This document shows positions 10,621 to 21,614 of a stretch of 64,000 bases of DNA, piece after piece. The stretch covers positions 20,647,501 to 20,711,500 of the forward strand of contig JAPQWV010000017.1 in the NCBI GenBank assembly GCA_027422505.1. Direction: 5' to 3'. The notes beneath the pieces were generated by a model. The model had not been told where the DNA came from. It did no database searches and worked only from the letters and a program-made list of their open reading frames with translations. Source of the stretch: Craterostigma plantagineum. Lineage: Eukaryota > Streptophyta > Magnoliopsida > Lamiales > Linderniaceae. Position 1 is the stretch's first letter, and every line of letters starts with the position of its first letter. The translations under genes were made by a program, and so were the position numbers.

Positions 10621-10630
10621 CTATTTATAA
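10621..10630 (-). promoter_or_regulatory. TATA box of the antisense ORF (element A)
   Basis: Read on the - strand this is TTATAAATAG, about 95 bp before the ATG at 10531. It matches CTATAAATAG at 1089-1098 in element B. Confidence 0.6.
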
Positions 10631-10834
10631 GGCATGAATGACACAAAAATATCATTATTATACCCGGCAATCCATTAAATGATACAGACGAATTTTTGAC
10701 TTGGAAGATTTGACGCCGCGTGAGGTGATATGTCCTTTGTCAATTATCAGATTTTTCATCGCGCAAATCGTTCTCGAAAAATTCGTCGATTACGTGTCAA
10801 TCATAGTTAAATATATTTTAAATTATAATAATTA

Positions 10835-10871
<37 letters not shown>

Positions 10872-10903
10872 CAAAAAATCATTCACGGCCCTTTGCATAA
10901 AAT

Positions 10904-11257
10904 CCACGGCCGTGAATGACATAAAAATAATAATAATATATATAAAAATAAAAAAATAATAATAAAAAATATATATATATAAAAATTAAAAATAATAAAA
11001 AAAAACAATAAAAAGTATATATATATATATATAAAAATATATATATATATAAAAATAATAATAATAATAATAATAAATAAATAAATAAATAAATAAGAGT
11101 CACGGCCCGTGTCTTGATAGTCACGACCGTGACATAGACGGGCTTAACTCACTGCCCGAAGTCACGGCCAATGACTCCATCGATCACGGCCGTGACTCTG
11201 CTGATAGTAGTACATTGTTCGTCTTCACGGCCTGGGGACTGTCGTTCACGGCCGTGA
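10904..11257 (-). repeat. Palindrome array upstream of the antisense ORF (element A)
   Basis: Copies of TCACGGCCGTGA or one-mismatch forms lie at about 10904, 11121, 11184 and 11246; the last three are 62-63 bp apart. A large AT microsatellite separates the first from the rest. On the + strand the half site TCACGGCC precedes each palindrome, so on the - strand the order matches the LTR arrays, and the array lies upstream of the antisense TATA box. Confidence 0.75.
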
Positions 11258-12030
11258 AGGTGACGAATTTTACCTTATTATACCTTCATTTCAACACTCT
11301 TCGTCTTCTCCACTTCAAAATCAACGAACGATCAACGATTCTTCATCTCTTCCACTCCAAATTCACCACATCTCCGCCGCCCAACTCATTTCGCACCTAA
11401 TTCAACGCGATTAAATCAACAAGGTATGTGTTTTTGTCTCCAAAACTCCTTCTTTGCGAAATTTGGGGAATCTTCGAAGGTGCGATCGATTTTTTTTATG
11501 TTTACATTGCTCTCTCATTACTACATTTAGGCTATAAACGTGTTGGGCTTGACGGATTTGTAGTTTTCGTGCGTTAATTTCGACTTGGGAAGATGAACCC
11601 TAAAATTCGAAATTGGGGTTTTTCTAATTTGGGTTTAATTTGGTGTTCGTCTTGTGCTTTTATGGTTGGATACATGATAATCATATCGTGGGAATGTTTA
11701 ATTCGTGGATTTCATGTGTTAATTTTGATTTGGGAATGATAAACCCCAAGTTTCGAATTTGAGGAATTTTCGAATGTGTAACGAAATTGGTTGCGTTTAA
11801 TGGGTTATTAGCTGTTGATTCATTGAATGAAGTTCAAAAATGTGCTTGGTTAATCGGTTATTGAACTTCGAATGCATGTTCTAGCTCGTCTATATTGTGT
11901 TCGACAAAATGTCGCTTTGCATTTCTTTATGTTCTTGCTTTGGAATTCACATTTTTGTCGCAACGTTGGTCGAGTCGAGCTGTGTTGATTATCGTTTTCT
12001 CGCCAACTAACATTTGGACGTCTAGGTACT

Positions 12031-13344
12031 ATGGGTAGAAGTCGCTCGGCCGCATCATCGAGTCGTCAATGTCGAGGCCAAAGCACGCCGTCACTGCTAG
12101 AGTCTATGGGGCAGTTTGACGACGAGACGCACCAGGCCCGTTACAACATGCTAAAGAACACGGAATTCATTCTAACTGATCAGATTGATCACGAGACGCT
12201 GGAAAAGTACAACATTGACCAGCAGGTGGCCGGCTACTTGTCACTGAGTGGGTGGCTCGATTTCTTTCACATCGACGAGCCGGGATATAAGGAGCTTACC
12301 CTGGAGTTCCTGTCCACCTTCGCCCACGAAGAATTCGGCCGGAACAAGATTACTTTTCGGGCGTTTAACACGGAGGAGGTGTTTACCATTAAAGACATAT
12401 GCCGTGCAATTGGGACACCGGAGCTACCTTACGGGCACCAAGGGCTACAAGACTTATATTACAAGAACTATCTGGAAAACCCGGACGTCCGACAGGCCTG
12501 TCGGGATGAGATTACAAGACCCGGCGAGCCACCCTTCAGCGTCAAAACATCGAAGGCCTCATCACTCAGGAGCCCCGGTCTGCGATATATCCACCGGCTA
12601 CTGACGACTTCGCTCACACCAAGGGGCGAGTCACACGGCGCGATTGGTCTTCGCGACCTCTTTTATTTAGCCAAGATGCAGCGCGGGGAACACGTACACC
12701 TAGGAATGGCCCTGAAGCACGCCTTCGCGGCCCAAGCCGACGTTTGTAGCCACGGGAAGATTGCAGTAGCGCCATTTATTACTAGGATCATCAAAGGCCT
12801 TAACCTATGGCCAGAAAATCCACCGGAGATGGAGATTGTGGGCGGGCGTAATCCGGTCAACGAGGATATGATGGTGAAGATGAAGATGTTGATCAAGGCG
12901 CCCACCTGATCCCGCTCGAACAAGGTTTACGTCTGGCACGAGGTCTACCGTGGGCAGACAGACCTGGGCGACGCATTCCGAGAGCCACTACAAATTGAGG
13001 GCGTGGGGCCATTCCCAGTTCACCCCGACACTACCGGCGCTTCCCATTCCTCCGGCTATCACGAGGGCGAACCGTCAGGGGTTGCTCGTTTTGCCTCAGC
13101 CGCCGACCTTCACACACTGCGCGAGGACATGTTACACTACCATGAGGAGGCCATACAACGCGACGAGGAGACACGGCGCCGCCAGGACGAGTACGAGCGT
13201 CGAAATGAGGAAGCCCACCGACGCTACCGCGAGGAGCAACAGCGATATGAGAAGGCCCTTAAAGCCATGAACGACGCGGTCAGGCGATCACAGGAGTCAC
13301 TGGCGTTCCTTCGCCCTCGGCAGCCCTCACCACCACCACCTTAG
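12031..13344 (+). pseudogene. Athila A env-position ORF (ATHILA ORF-1-like), one in-frame stop
   Basis: From ATG 12031 the frame is open for 292 codons to a TGA at 12907-12909, then open again in the same frame to 13344, giving about 437 codons with one nonsense change (likely CGA to TGA). The N-terminal part (SLLESMGQFDDETHQARYNMLK, LEKYNIDQQVAGYLSLSGW, ELTLEFLSTF) resembles the ATHILA ORF-1 family found in plant Athila elements. The C-terminal part (about residues 350-425) is very rich in Glu/Arg (RRRQDEYERRNEEAHRRYREEQ) and should form a coiled coil, ending in a Pro run. I see no signal peptide or clear membrane helix, so an envelope role is not supported by the sequence. GC content is higher than in the flanking spacer. 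Confidence 0.75.
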
Positions 13345-14950
13345 TTCCGACTTCAGTTGGATTTTTCTTTTGTAAAACACTTTGTGTGTTTGGTTTAGTT
13401 ATCACGACACTTTTGATGATTATGACTCGTTTTGCTGTTACTTTTATTTCCATCGTACGTTTAATTTTCTTATTAAGTGCTTATAGGAAACGTGACACGA
13501 ATTCAGACTACGACCCAAAATATTCACAATCAGTGAAGCAACCATGTTCAAACTACATCAAATGATAGAGGCAGGGCCACGCCAATTTTTCAGGGGAGTC
13601 ACGTTCTTTTCAACTTCTTTTACCTTCCTGTTATTTATTTTACACGTTGAGGACAACGTGAATCTTAAGTGTGGGGAGGGGGAATTTTGTTAAGGAATTT
13701 TGTTGAAAAGTTACGTGAAAATTTTTTATGACGTGTTTTGGGCTTTTAAATCTATAAAAGTTTGGCATGATTGTTTGCGTTCATCTCAATGTGGATTGCA
13801 TATTAGGGAGTCTAGTGAGCGATAAAGACATGCATCAGTGATTTAATCTTTTCAGCATGAATAGATATAGTGTTACTTTGAGAGATTCACACACATAACC
13901 CATGTTCCGTTGTGAGAGTTTGAGCTGACGAGCTTTTGCTCATTTTTTCTTGGTCGTGTGAGTAGTGCATAATTTACGTCTCTCTAGAACTTGCTTGTTT
14001 GATACGCATTGAAATTGCTTATAGTATGTTTTGTATGAATATGACGAAGGCATTAGGAAATAAGTCCACGGCCAAAGTTCCCGACCACGACTGATCACCG
14101 TAGTTAGCCACTTTGTGCCTACGCCTATTTATTCCTTACATCTCGTATATCATAACCCTCTGACCTAAATAAGCCTCCAGAGATCATTTGAACCCGAGTT
14201 AAGCGGAAGTGAAAGTCAAATGTCAAAGTCGAAAAGCGCAGAGATGACGGCCCGCCGGAAGTGAACAGTTTGTTGAAGAGAAAAAAAAAATAAAAAAGAA
14301 AAGAAGAAGAAGAAAAATTTTGGAGAAGTGAAGCATGAGGAAAATAAGCTGTTGCGAAAAGAAAGAAAAAGAACATTTCCTTTGATAATCTTCCGGTCTC
14401 GTGTTTTCCACATCATCCCCTCATTTATAGACTTGGAAGAAGAAAGGCATAGTGGAACGCAGCAAAAATAAGAATATGAAAACGGCGTAATCAGAAAGGC
14501 TAATTGTTGGCGTGCTTTAGACAATGACATGAAGACCGACACGATTGCTACTCATATGTGATTCCATTACAACCTCATTACTATCTGAACCCATTTAACC
14601 CGAAAAGACCTTCTGATTCATGCTAACTGCTTTAAGTAGTAGACGTGCGATTGACTTGCAAGCATATGGTTTAGACTAGATTACTGCATGAATTGAGCGA
14701 TTCACCGATTTTATTAGCCAGAGTGATTTGAGTGAATTCCTGTGAGGTGTGGATCTCGATTAGTAGTGCTAAGGAAATTCGTGTCGATAAGTGCTTATTA
14801 TTGTTGCAGTGTCCATAATTGCTTGTTTGATTCCATTTTGTGTTTTCCATCTCCGTTGGTGAATTGTGAATGGTCGTGCCGTTATCTTGTTACCCTTTTC
14901 TTGCTTTTAATTTGCTTGAGGACAAGCAAAAGTTTAAGTGTGGGGAGGTT
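13345..14950 (+). other. Athila A 3' untranslated region with two polypurine-like tracts
   Basis: No convincing gene. Two similar stretches stand out: TTGAGGACAA followed by AAGTGTGGGGAGG at 13647-13683, and again at 14916-14950 next to the 3' LTR. The second is the expected polypurine tract; the first could be an internal (central) tract or a copy. Poly-A/G-rich DNA at 14279-14320 gives spurious - strand frames. Confidence 0.65.
14916..14950 (+). other. Polypurine tract of Athila A
   Basis: TTAAGTGTGGGGAGGTT directly abuts the TG of the 3' LTR at 14951. It is the standard plus-strand primer site. Confidence 0.8.
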
Positions 14951-16630
14951 TGATAAACGTATTTTAAAACGTTTATTGTTGTATTTATTTGGGTTATAAT
15001 AAGAAATTATTGGTCATTCCATGCATTTATTGGCTTTATTTACACCCATTAAAATATTGTAGGACCTTGGAATGATTATCGAGCAAAAAGGAACGAAAAC
15101 GAGGCGAAAACGACGCGAAAAGGACCCGGTATGAAGCTGCCAGGCAACGTTCACGGCCGTGAATCACCTCGCATGAGGCTGTGAACGTGGGCAGTGAGGT
15201 TAAGATGAGAAGACCCTCAGGTGCCACGGCCGTGAGACCTTATGCAAGAGGCTGTGAACGACGACAGAGACTTGAACAAGCTCCACTCACGGCCGTGAAT
15301 TGTTATGCGACAAGCCGTGAACCCTGGCAGAGGCTTAAGTAAAGAGTAGACTTCAAGTGTCACGGCCGTGAGGCCTTATGCAACAAGCCGTGAATCAAGG
15401 CAGAGAGCTCAACGAAGGAAAAATCCGTCGATTCACGGCCGTGACTTCTGATGCAAATGGCCGTGACTGGCACCGGAGAGTCAAATGTTAGGCTTTAAGC
15501 CGCCGTCACGGCCGTGAAGCGTGTTGCACGAGGCCGTTAATCATGCCAGAAAGTCAAGAAATAGGGTAAAGCCGCCTTCACGGCCGTGAAGGCCCGTTAA
15601 GAGGCCGTGAACGTGCCAAAATACAGGGTTTTAGCCCATTTTCGAAGCATAAAAGGCAGGCTCTACTCAGAACTCAAGGAGAACCTCATAGGGACGAAAA
15701 CTTAGAGCAAAGAAGAGAAGGAAGAACACTAGAAGCAGTCCCGTGATCCGGAGAAGCTCAAGGGACGATCCAGCAACGAAGCTACGCTCATACGATCGAG
15801 GAACGAGAGCTCCACCTCGGAAACGCCATATTCACTTCTTAGGGAAGTTTTTATGAGTTCTCTATCCTCGTTTTCCTTAAATCTCGTTGTTGTGACGTTC
15901 AATATGAGTAGCTAATCCTTTTGTGTGTTTGGGAATAGATAAACGTTGGGTTATGTTGTAGTTAAGGCGTAGGATAATCGTGAACACGTGTATTCGACTA
16001 TTTATCGTTCTATGATGTTGTTTCTTCGTATCAATATGTCTATGTGTTGATATGCATGTGTGGTATATCGTTTAGGGCGACAGCTAAATAACGATTAGGC
16101 CGTTCGTAGACGTTAGGATTCGAGTATAGGGCGACAGCAAATACTCGATCCTCGCCGTCTAGTAATCGCTAAATTTAGATCCCCACGAACGTTTAGGGCG
16201 ACAGAAAATCCGTGAGTGGGTAGGAAATTACTGCGATTTAGTCGATAATCACGTAGGAGCGATATTCCGTAAGCCTTAGCCAACAAAACTCAGCGGGATT
16301 CGAATCCCGGACACATATTTGTCATCTTAAGTCACTCTTATTACTTCTAGTTGTGTTCCTTAGTCTTTCGATCCTTTAAGTTGCTCTGTTAAGTTAGTTC
16401 GTAATATAAACAAATCCTGTTATTTTATTTAGGTTAAATATCGAGTCAATAGGTTAATACTAGTACTCAATTTATTCCTCGTGTTCGATACTCGGATATT
16501 CGCTATAGCTATATTACAAACGATAGGTACACTGCCTATCGCGCGTGATTCTAGTTATAATATATTCGTTTTAATTATTACTTGACGTACTCGCACGATC
16601 TTTTAATTTAAACATACACACACGCGATCA
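14951..16630 (+). repeat. 3' LTR of Athila A
   Basis: It matches 2535-4200 almost throughout and ends CGCGATCA at 16630. Its first palindrome unit keeps the half site (GAGGCTGTGAA near 15175) that the 5' LTR has lost. The next bases, AAGGC, are the right copy of the target duplication, after which element B's integrase resumes on the - strand. Confidence 0.93.
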
Positions 16631-18489
16631 AAGGCTTGCGCCTCAGCCCATTTAGACACATAATCGACCGCAACTAGGATGTACTTATTATTGTACGAGC
16701 TAGGGAATGGTCCCATAAAATCTATACCCCAAACGTCGAAAATTTCACAAACTAGGATGAAGTTCTGGGGCATTTCGTCGCGTTTCGAGAGATTACCTGC
16801 GCGCTGACACTGATCACAAGTGTCAACGTACCTTTAGGCGTCCTTGAATATCATGGGCCAGTTCCGCTTTCCAACACCTTCTGGGCGGTTCTGTTGGCTG
16901 CGTAGTGCCCTCCGGTCGGTCCATTATGTAGTGCCTCAGGATCTGTGTCGTCTCTGGAGAGGCAACGCATCGTCGTATCACCTGGTCTGCACATCGCCTG
17001 AAAAGATATGGGTCTTCCCAAAAGTAGTACCTCAAATCAGAAAAGAATTTCTTCTTTTGCTGACTGGTGTACTCCTTTGGTAGGACCCTCACAACAAGAT
17101 AGTTAGCGTAATCAGCAAACCAGGGAGTGTCGTCACTTACCACCTGTATCGAGTAAAGATGCTCGTCTGGGAACCTATCTTGTATCGGCCTTCCGTCCTT
17201 GTGGTATATTTCGGACTCCTCCAGTCGAGAAAGGTGATCCGCCGCTAGGTTCTCCGCACCCTTCTTATCCCGAATCTCAATATCGAACTCTTGCAGTAGT
17301 AGGATCCATCTGATTAGCCGTGGCTTGGCGTCGGGCTTTGCTAACAGGTACTTAAGAGCAGAATGGTCAGTAAAAACGATAACTTTGGATAGGATAAAAT
17401 ATGACCTGAATTTGTCGAAAACAAACACGACGGCCAACAGCTCCTTTTCGGTGGTCGTGTAATTGGCCTGGGCTGCATCTAACGTCTTACTCGCATAGTA
17501 GATCGGCCTGAAATGGTTGTCCTTACGCTGCCCTAACACGGCCCCAACTGCATAGTCGCTAGCATCGGACATTAGTTCAAAGGGCAGCCCCCAGTCGGGG
17601 GCGACCATAATAGGTGCTGCGATAAGTCGTTCCTTAAGTAAATTTAAAGCATGCAAGCACTCGTCATTAAAATCAAACGGGGCATCTTTTCTAGCAATCT
17701 AGACATGGGTCTCGCGATCTTAGAAAAATCTTTAATAAACCTACGATAAAACCCCGCATGTCCTAGAAAGCTCCTAATGGACTTCACGTTCGAGGGAACG
17801 GGCAATTTTTCTATCGTCTCTAACTTAGCTCGGTCCACTTCGATTCCTTTAGAGGAGATCTTGTGACCGAGAACTATACCCTCTCGAACCATGAAGTGGC
17901 ACTTTTCACAATTAAGTGCCAAGTTTGTTTCCTCGCATCGTGCGAGTACGAGTTTCAGATTTGACAAACATGCATCAAACGAGGAACCGAACACAGAAAA
18001 GTCGTCCATAAATACCTCCATTACCTCACCTACCAGTTCGTCGAATATGGCCATCATGCATCGCTGGAAGGTGGCTGGGGCATTGCATAAGCCAAATGGC
18101 ATCCTTCGGTACGCGAACGTTTCGAACGGGCACGTAAACGTCGTCTTTTCCTGGTCCTCGGGTGCTGTGGGGATCTGCAGATAACCTGACAAACCATCAA
18201 GGAAACAATAAAATGAATGACCGGCGAGTTTTTCTAACATCTGATCAATAAACGGTAAAGGGAAATGATCCTTTCTCGTCGCATCGTTCAACTTCCTGTA
18301 GTCGATGCAGACGCGCCATCCAGTCACCGTCCTCGTCGGAATCAGCTCGTTCTTGTCATTGGTGACGACCGTCATGCCTCCCTTCTTTGGGACTACTTGG
18401 ACCGGGCTGACCCATGCGCTGTCTGAAATGGGATAGATCATCCCTGCGTCTAGCAGTTTGATCACTTCCTTCTTTATCACGTCCTTCAT
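16631..18489 (-). pseudogene. Athila B RT, RNase H and integrase N-terminal part
   Basis: RT from about 18489 has VSPVQVVPKKGG, VCIDYRKLNDATRKDHFP, MPFGLCNAPATFQ and [10 protein letters not shown], and here the join [13 protein letters not shown] is intact. A frameshift near 17680 (after RPMSRLLEK) separates RT from RNase H, which starts again in [10 protein letters not shown] and carries [31 protein letters not shown] and [10 protein letters not shown]. The integrase zinc-binding region near 16900-16750 is shifted out of frame near 16900. The core is cut at 16631 by element A; its rest is at 1899-2534. Confidence 0.88.
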
Positions 18490-19739
18490 ATTGGGGTTGA
18501 GCCCCTTTGGCGTTGAGCGACCGGCTTGAAATCGTCCTCCATGAGGATCTTATGCGTGCAGTAGCTCGGGCTGATACCCCTTATGTCGGATATCTTCCAC
18601 GCCAAGGCCTTCTTGTGCGCTTTCAACACATCCAAGAGCTGGCCCTTCTGTCCGTTGTCTAGGCTCGACGAGATGATGACTGGTAGCCCTCCATTGCTGC
18701 TAAGGAACGCGTACTCGAGGTGGTCTGGCAGCGGCTTTAACTCTAGGACTGGTGGCTCCTCGACCGAACTCTTTTCTTTGTCCTCTTCGCTGCTCTCGTC
18801 AATGGCTATGATAGGCTCGTCGACCTCCTCCCCACACTCGTCGATTGCCATAAGTGTATGCATGTCCTGCTCGCCGACCTGTGACAGACCTTGCACGGAA
18901 AAGAGAAAGTCGTGCTCAAACACGTCTAAAAAATAGCATTTATCGTCTTGCTCATTACTCTTTTTCATCGAATCCGCCATACTAAATGTAACCTTTTCTC
19001 CATCTACTGTCAACGTCAATGTACCATTCCTAACGTCTATCATGGTTTCTCCTGTGGCTAAGAACGGTCTGCCTAATATCAACGGGACATTATCATCCTC
19101 CTCCATGTCTAAAATAACGAAATCAGCAGGAATTACGAACTTATCCACTTTAACTAGAACGTCCTCGATAACACCTCGAGGATACTTCAACGATTTATCG
19201 GCTAATTTCAAGCTCATCCTAGTGGGTCGTGGCTCACCTAATCCTAAGCGCTTAAACATTGAATATGGCATTAAATTAATGCTAGCACCTAGGTCAGCTA
19301 ACGCACAACTAAGTCTCCTATAAGACAGGGAATAGTAAAACTCCCTGGGTCCTTAAGCTTATTAGGGATCTTGCTTTGGAGTATGGCCGAGCACTCTCCT
19401 CGCAGGCATACGGTGAAGACGTGTTCGAGCTTCCTTCTGTTCGTCAGTAGGTCCTTCAAGAACTTGGCGAAGCTGGGCATCTGCGTAATAGCTTCAACAA
19501 AAGGTAGGTTAATATGCAATTCCTTACACATACTCATAAATTTACCAAATTGTGCCTCATCTTTGTCCTTCTTTAGTCGGGCCGGGTAAGGAATTTTTGG
19601 CTGGTATGGCTTCACCGGTGGTCGCTCAATCTCCTTTGCCTTTTCTTTCTCAGGCTCGACCTTTTCCTTTTCAGCTTCAGCGTTTTCCTTCTCAGCTTCG
19701 GCTTTCTCAACATTGTCGCCTTTGCCTACCTCCACTTTT
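18486..19739 (-). pseudogene. Athila B gag-pol linker and retropepsin region
   Basis: The frame from about 19735 has KPYQPKIPYPARLKKDKDEAQF and ends near 19298 by a 1-2 bp shift just before the protease motif. The next frame (19271-18486) holds MPYSMFKRLGLGEPRPTRMS, VPLILGRPFLATGETMIDV, the acidic linker and KALAWKISDIRGISPSYCTHKI. It ends in PVAQRQRGSTPI, where one base is missing relative to element A (QRQRRLNPNMKDV). Confidence 0.82.
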
Positions 19740-21408
19740 GGCTCGTCGTGGATCTCGACCTCAGTTTTATCATTTGATTTCTACTTGGGAGGTACCTCTT
19801 GCAACTCTCTTCCGTTTCTCAGGGTGACTGTCTTGCAATACTCCTTAGGATTTGGTTCGTTATAACTTGGGAGTGATCCCTGAGTTCGCTCAGCCAACTG
19901 CTTCGCCATCTGGCCCACTTGTTGCTCCAATTTCTTGATAGAAGCGTCGGTGTTCTAGGCACGTACTTCTATGTACTCCTTCATCTTATTCATCCGACTC
20001 TCGTGGGCTTGTGTGGTGTTGCTGAAATTGGTGAGGAGCGTCTTCATCATATCCTTCATTTCCCTCATGTCGTCGGACCCCGCCCCTGCAGATGTATTCT
20101 GATACGGACGTGATGTTCCTCCTTGGAAACCAGAAGATCTAGGTTGGAATCCCGGTGGTCCTTGGGCGTTGTGGTTTTGGTTCCCATATGATAGATTTGG
20201 ATGTGCTCGAGGTTGAAACTCCGCTGGCCTTGGTAATTCCCCATATAGTCCACGTGTTCCAGTGATTGTCCGACTTGGCACTCTGAGGTCTCATGAGCTG
20301 CGCCACAAATCTCGCATTGTGGTGTATACGGCTTCTGAGGCGATGGGCTTGTCATCACGGCATCTACTGGCTGTGTTTGTCTGGCCTTTGGGAGTAGTGT
20401 GTTGATCACCGTCTGGAGCTGAGAATTGGTAGTTGCAATCTGCTGTTGCAACGCCTCAATCTTGGCATGTGTAGCAGTCTCCTCGCTCACCCCAAACACT
20501 CCTGGAGTCTTAATCCTCGTATTGCCTCTCATGAAACTGTTCCTCGAGTAGTCTTCGATTAGGTTCCAGGAGTCTGTAGCATTGAGCTTCACGAGCCCTC
20601 CTCCAGCGGCTCCGTCTAACATATGAACTGTTTGATCATTGAGGCCCTCGTGAAATCGATTGATCATGGCAGCCTTCGACATCCCGTGTTGTGTGCACTT
20701 CTTCAATAGGGATTTGTACCTCTCCCACACCTCGTAGAGATTCTCTGAATCCTTCTGGTGAAAAAGGAAAATCTCCGTCTTCAACCGTAATACCTTTGAC
20801 AGTGGGAAGTAGTGGCCGATGAATGCTGCTCGTAGTTCTTCCCACGTAGTGATCGATCTGGGCGGTAACATCTCCAACCAATCCTTTGCACTGTACTTGA
20901 GTGAGAATGGGAACAACATTAGTTTTATCGCATCACTCGGGACCCCATTAATCTTAATGGTGTCTGTTACTGTAAGAAAAGCCTTCAGGTGGGAGTACGG
21001 ATCATCATCGGGATTCCCTTCAAACTGGGCCGTCTGAAAGATCATCTGAAGCTAGGCGTGCTTCAGCTCGAAATTGTTGTTCTCGATCGGCGGAATTACA
21101 ATCGCCGATTCTGTACCACCGAGGGAGGCGCTCTTGAGTAGGTCTTGTAGAGATTGTTCCTCTTCTTGGTCCTGGTGGACCGGTACTCTGCGTTCAGCCA
21201 TCTCGACTTCTGGCTCTTGATTGTCTTTTGACATCTCTGTTCGAGAATTGTCTGCCGACTCCTGAGAGTTGTCCTCCGAGTAGCTAATCAGTGCTTCCTC
21301 ATAATTACTAGCCGTGCCTTCTGAATTGTATCTGAGCTGCCTTCGTAACTTTCGCTCGAATTCTGGATCTCCTTCAACAATGGGACCTGATGGGTGGCTT
21401 CGGGTCAT
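19740..21408 (-). pseudogene. Athila B gag
   Basis: ATG at 21408 starts a protein very close to element A gag. A TGG-to-TAG change (Trp in ELKHAWLQ) closes the first frame at 21052. The core goes on in the same frame (FQTAQFEGNPDDDPYSHL, FHQKDSENLYEVWERYKSLL) to about 20240, where a shift follows the CEICGAAHETSEC motif. A further TAG (CAG in the parental form) lies at about 19955. It is not functional. Confidence 0.87.
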
Positions 21409-21591
21409 CCACTGTCAAACAGTACCTTCAATGAGTGAAAGCGAAATTTAACGAAGAACTAGATAAATACGTCGAGAAGGTAACGAGGCTAATAATGATG
21501 TAGGAAACAAATAACGCAATTAACGACAAACTGAGAAAATGTAAAATAAGATGGATAAATTACCGAACTACGGTGTTCCTAATCAATCTAT

Positions 21592-21609
21592 TCCCCGGCA
21601 ACGGCGCCA
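21592..21609 (-). other. Primer binding site (tRNA-Asp type) of Athila B
   Basis: The reverse complement reads TGGCGCCGTTGCCGGGGA, the same 18 bases as in element A, 5 bases from the LTR end. Confidence 0.92.
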
Positions 21610-21614
21610 AAACT

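Larger units (their letters stand above)
9977..12030 (+). other. Athila A spacer between pol and the env-position ORF
   Basis: This stretch has no sense-strand gene. It holds AT-rich microsatellites (about 10839-10866 and 10930-11095), the antisense small gene (10367-10531), its TATA box, the second palindrome array (10904-11257) and a leader-like stretch with CTTCTCCACTTC-type pyrimidine runs (11280-11420) before the next ORF. The same spacer of element B is at 1-1898, inverted. Confidence 0.75.
2535..16630 (+). mobile_element. Athila-type Ty3 retrotransposon A (complete, both LTRs)
   Basis: An element of about 14.1 kb with LTRs at 2535-4200 and 14951-16630 (TG...CA ends), a tRNA-Asp-type primer site at 4207-4224, gag, protease, RT, RNase H and integrase, an extra ORF at the env position and a polypurine tract. 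It sits inside the integrase gene of element B with a 5-bp target duplication (AAGGC, 5' copy now AAGGT). By eye the LTRs differ at roughly 15 sites plus a few indels over about 1.67 kb (about 1%), so insertion was recent. Sense genes carry several frameshifts and stops, so it cannot act alone. Confidence 0.93.

Noticed and set aside
10879..11124. Frame of 81 codons rich in Tyr, Leu and Phe
   Set aside because: Made by an AT microsatellite; length and content are low-complexity.
14125..14542. Overlapping - strand frames rich in Phe and Ser
   Set aside because: They come from an A/G-rich tract in the Athila 3' UTR and have no conserved motif.
18583..18936. 117-codon Ser-rich frame opposite to the Athila B protease linker
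   Set aside because: Antisense of the acidic linker; the same shadow appears in element A (6871-7299) with a shift.
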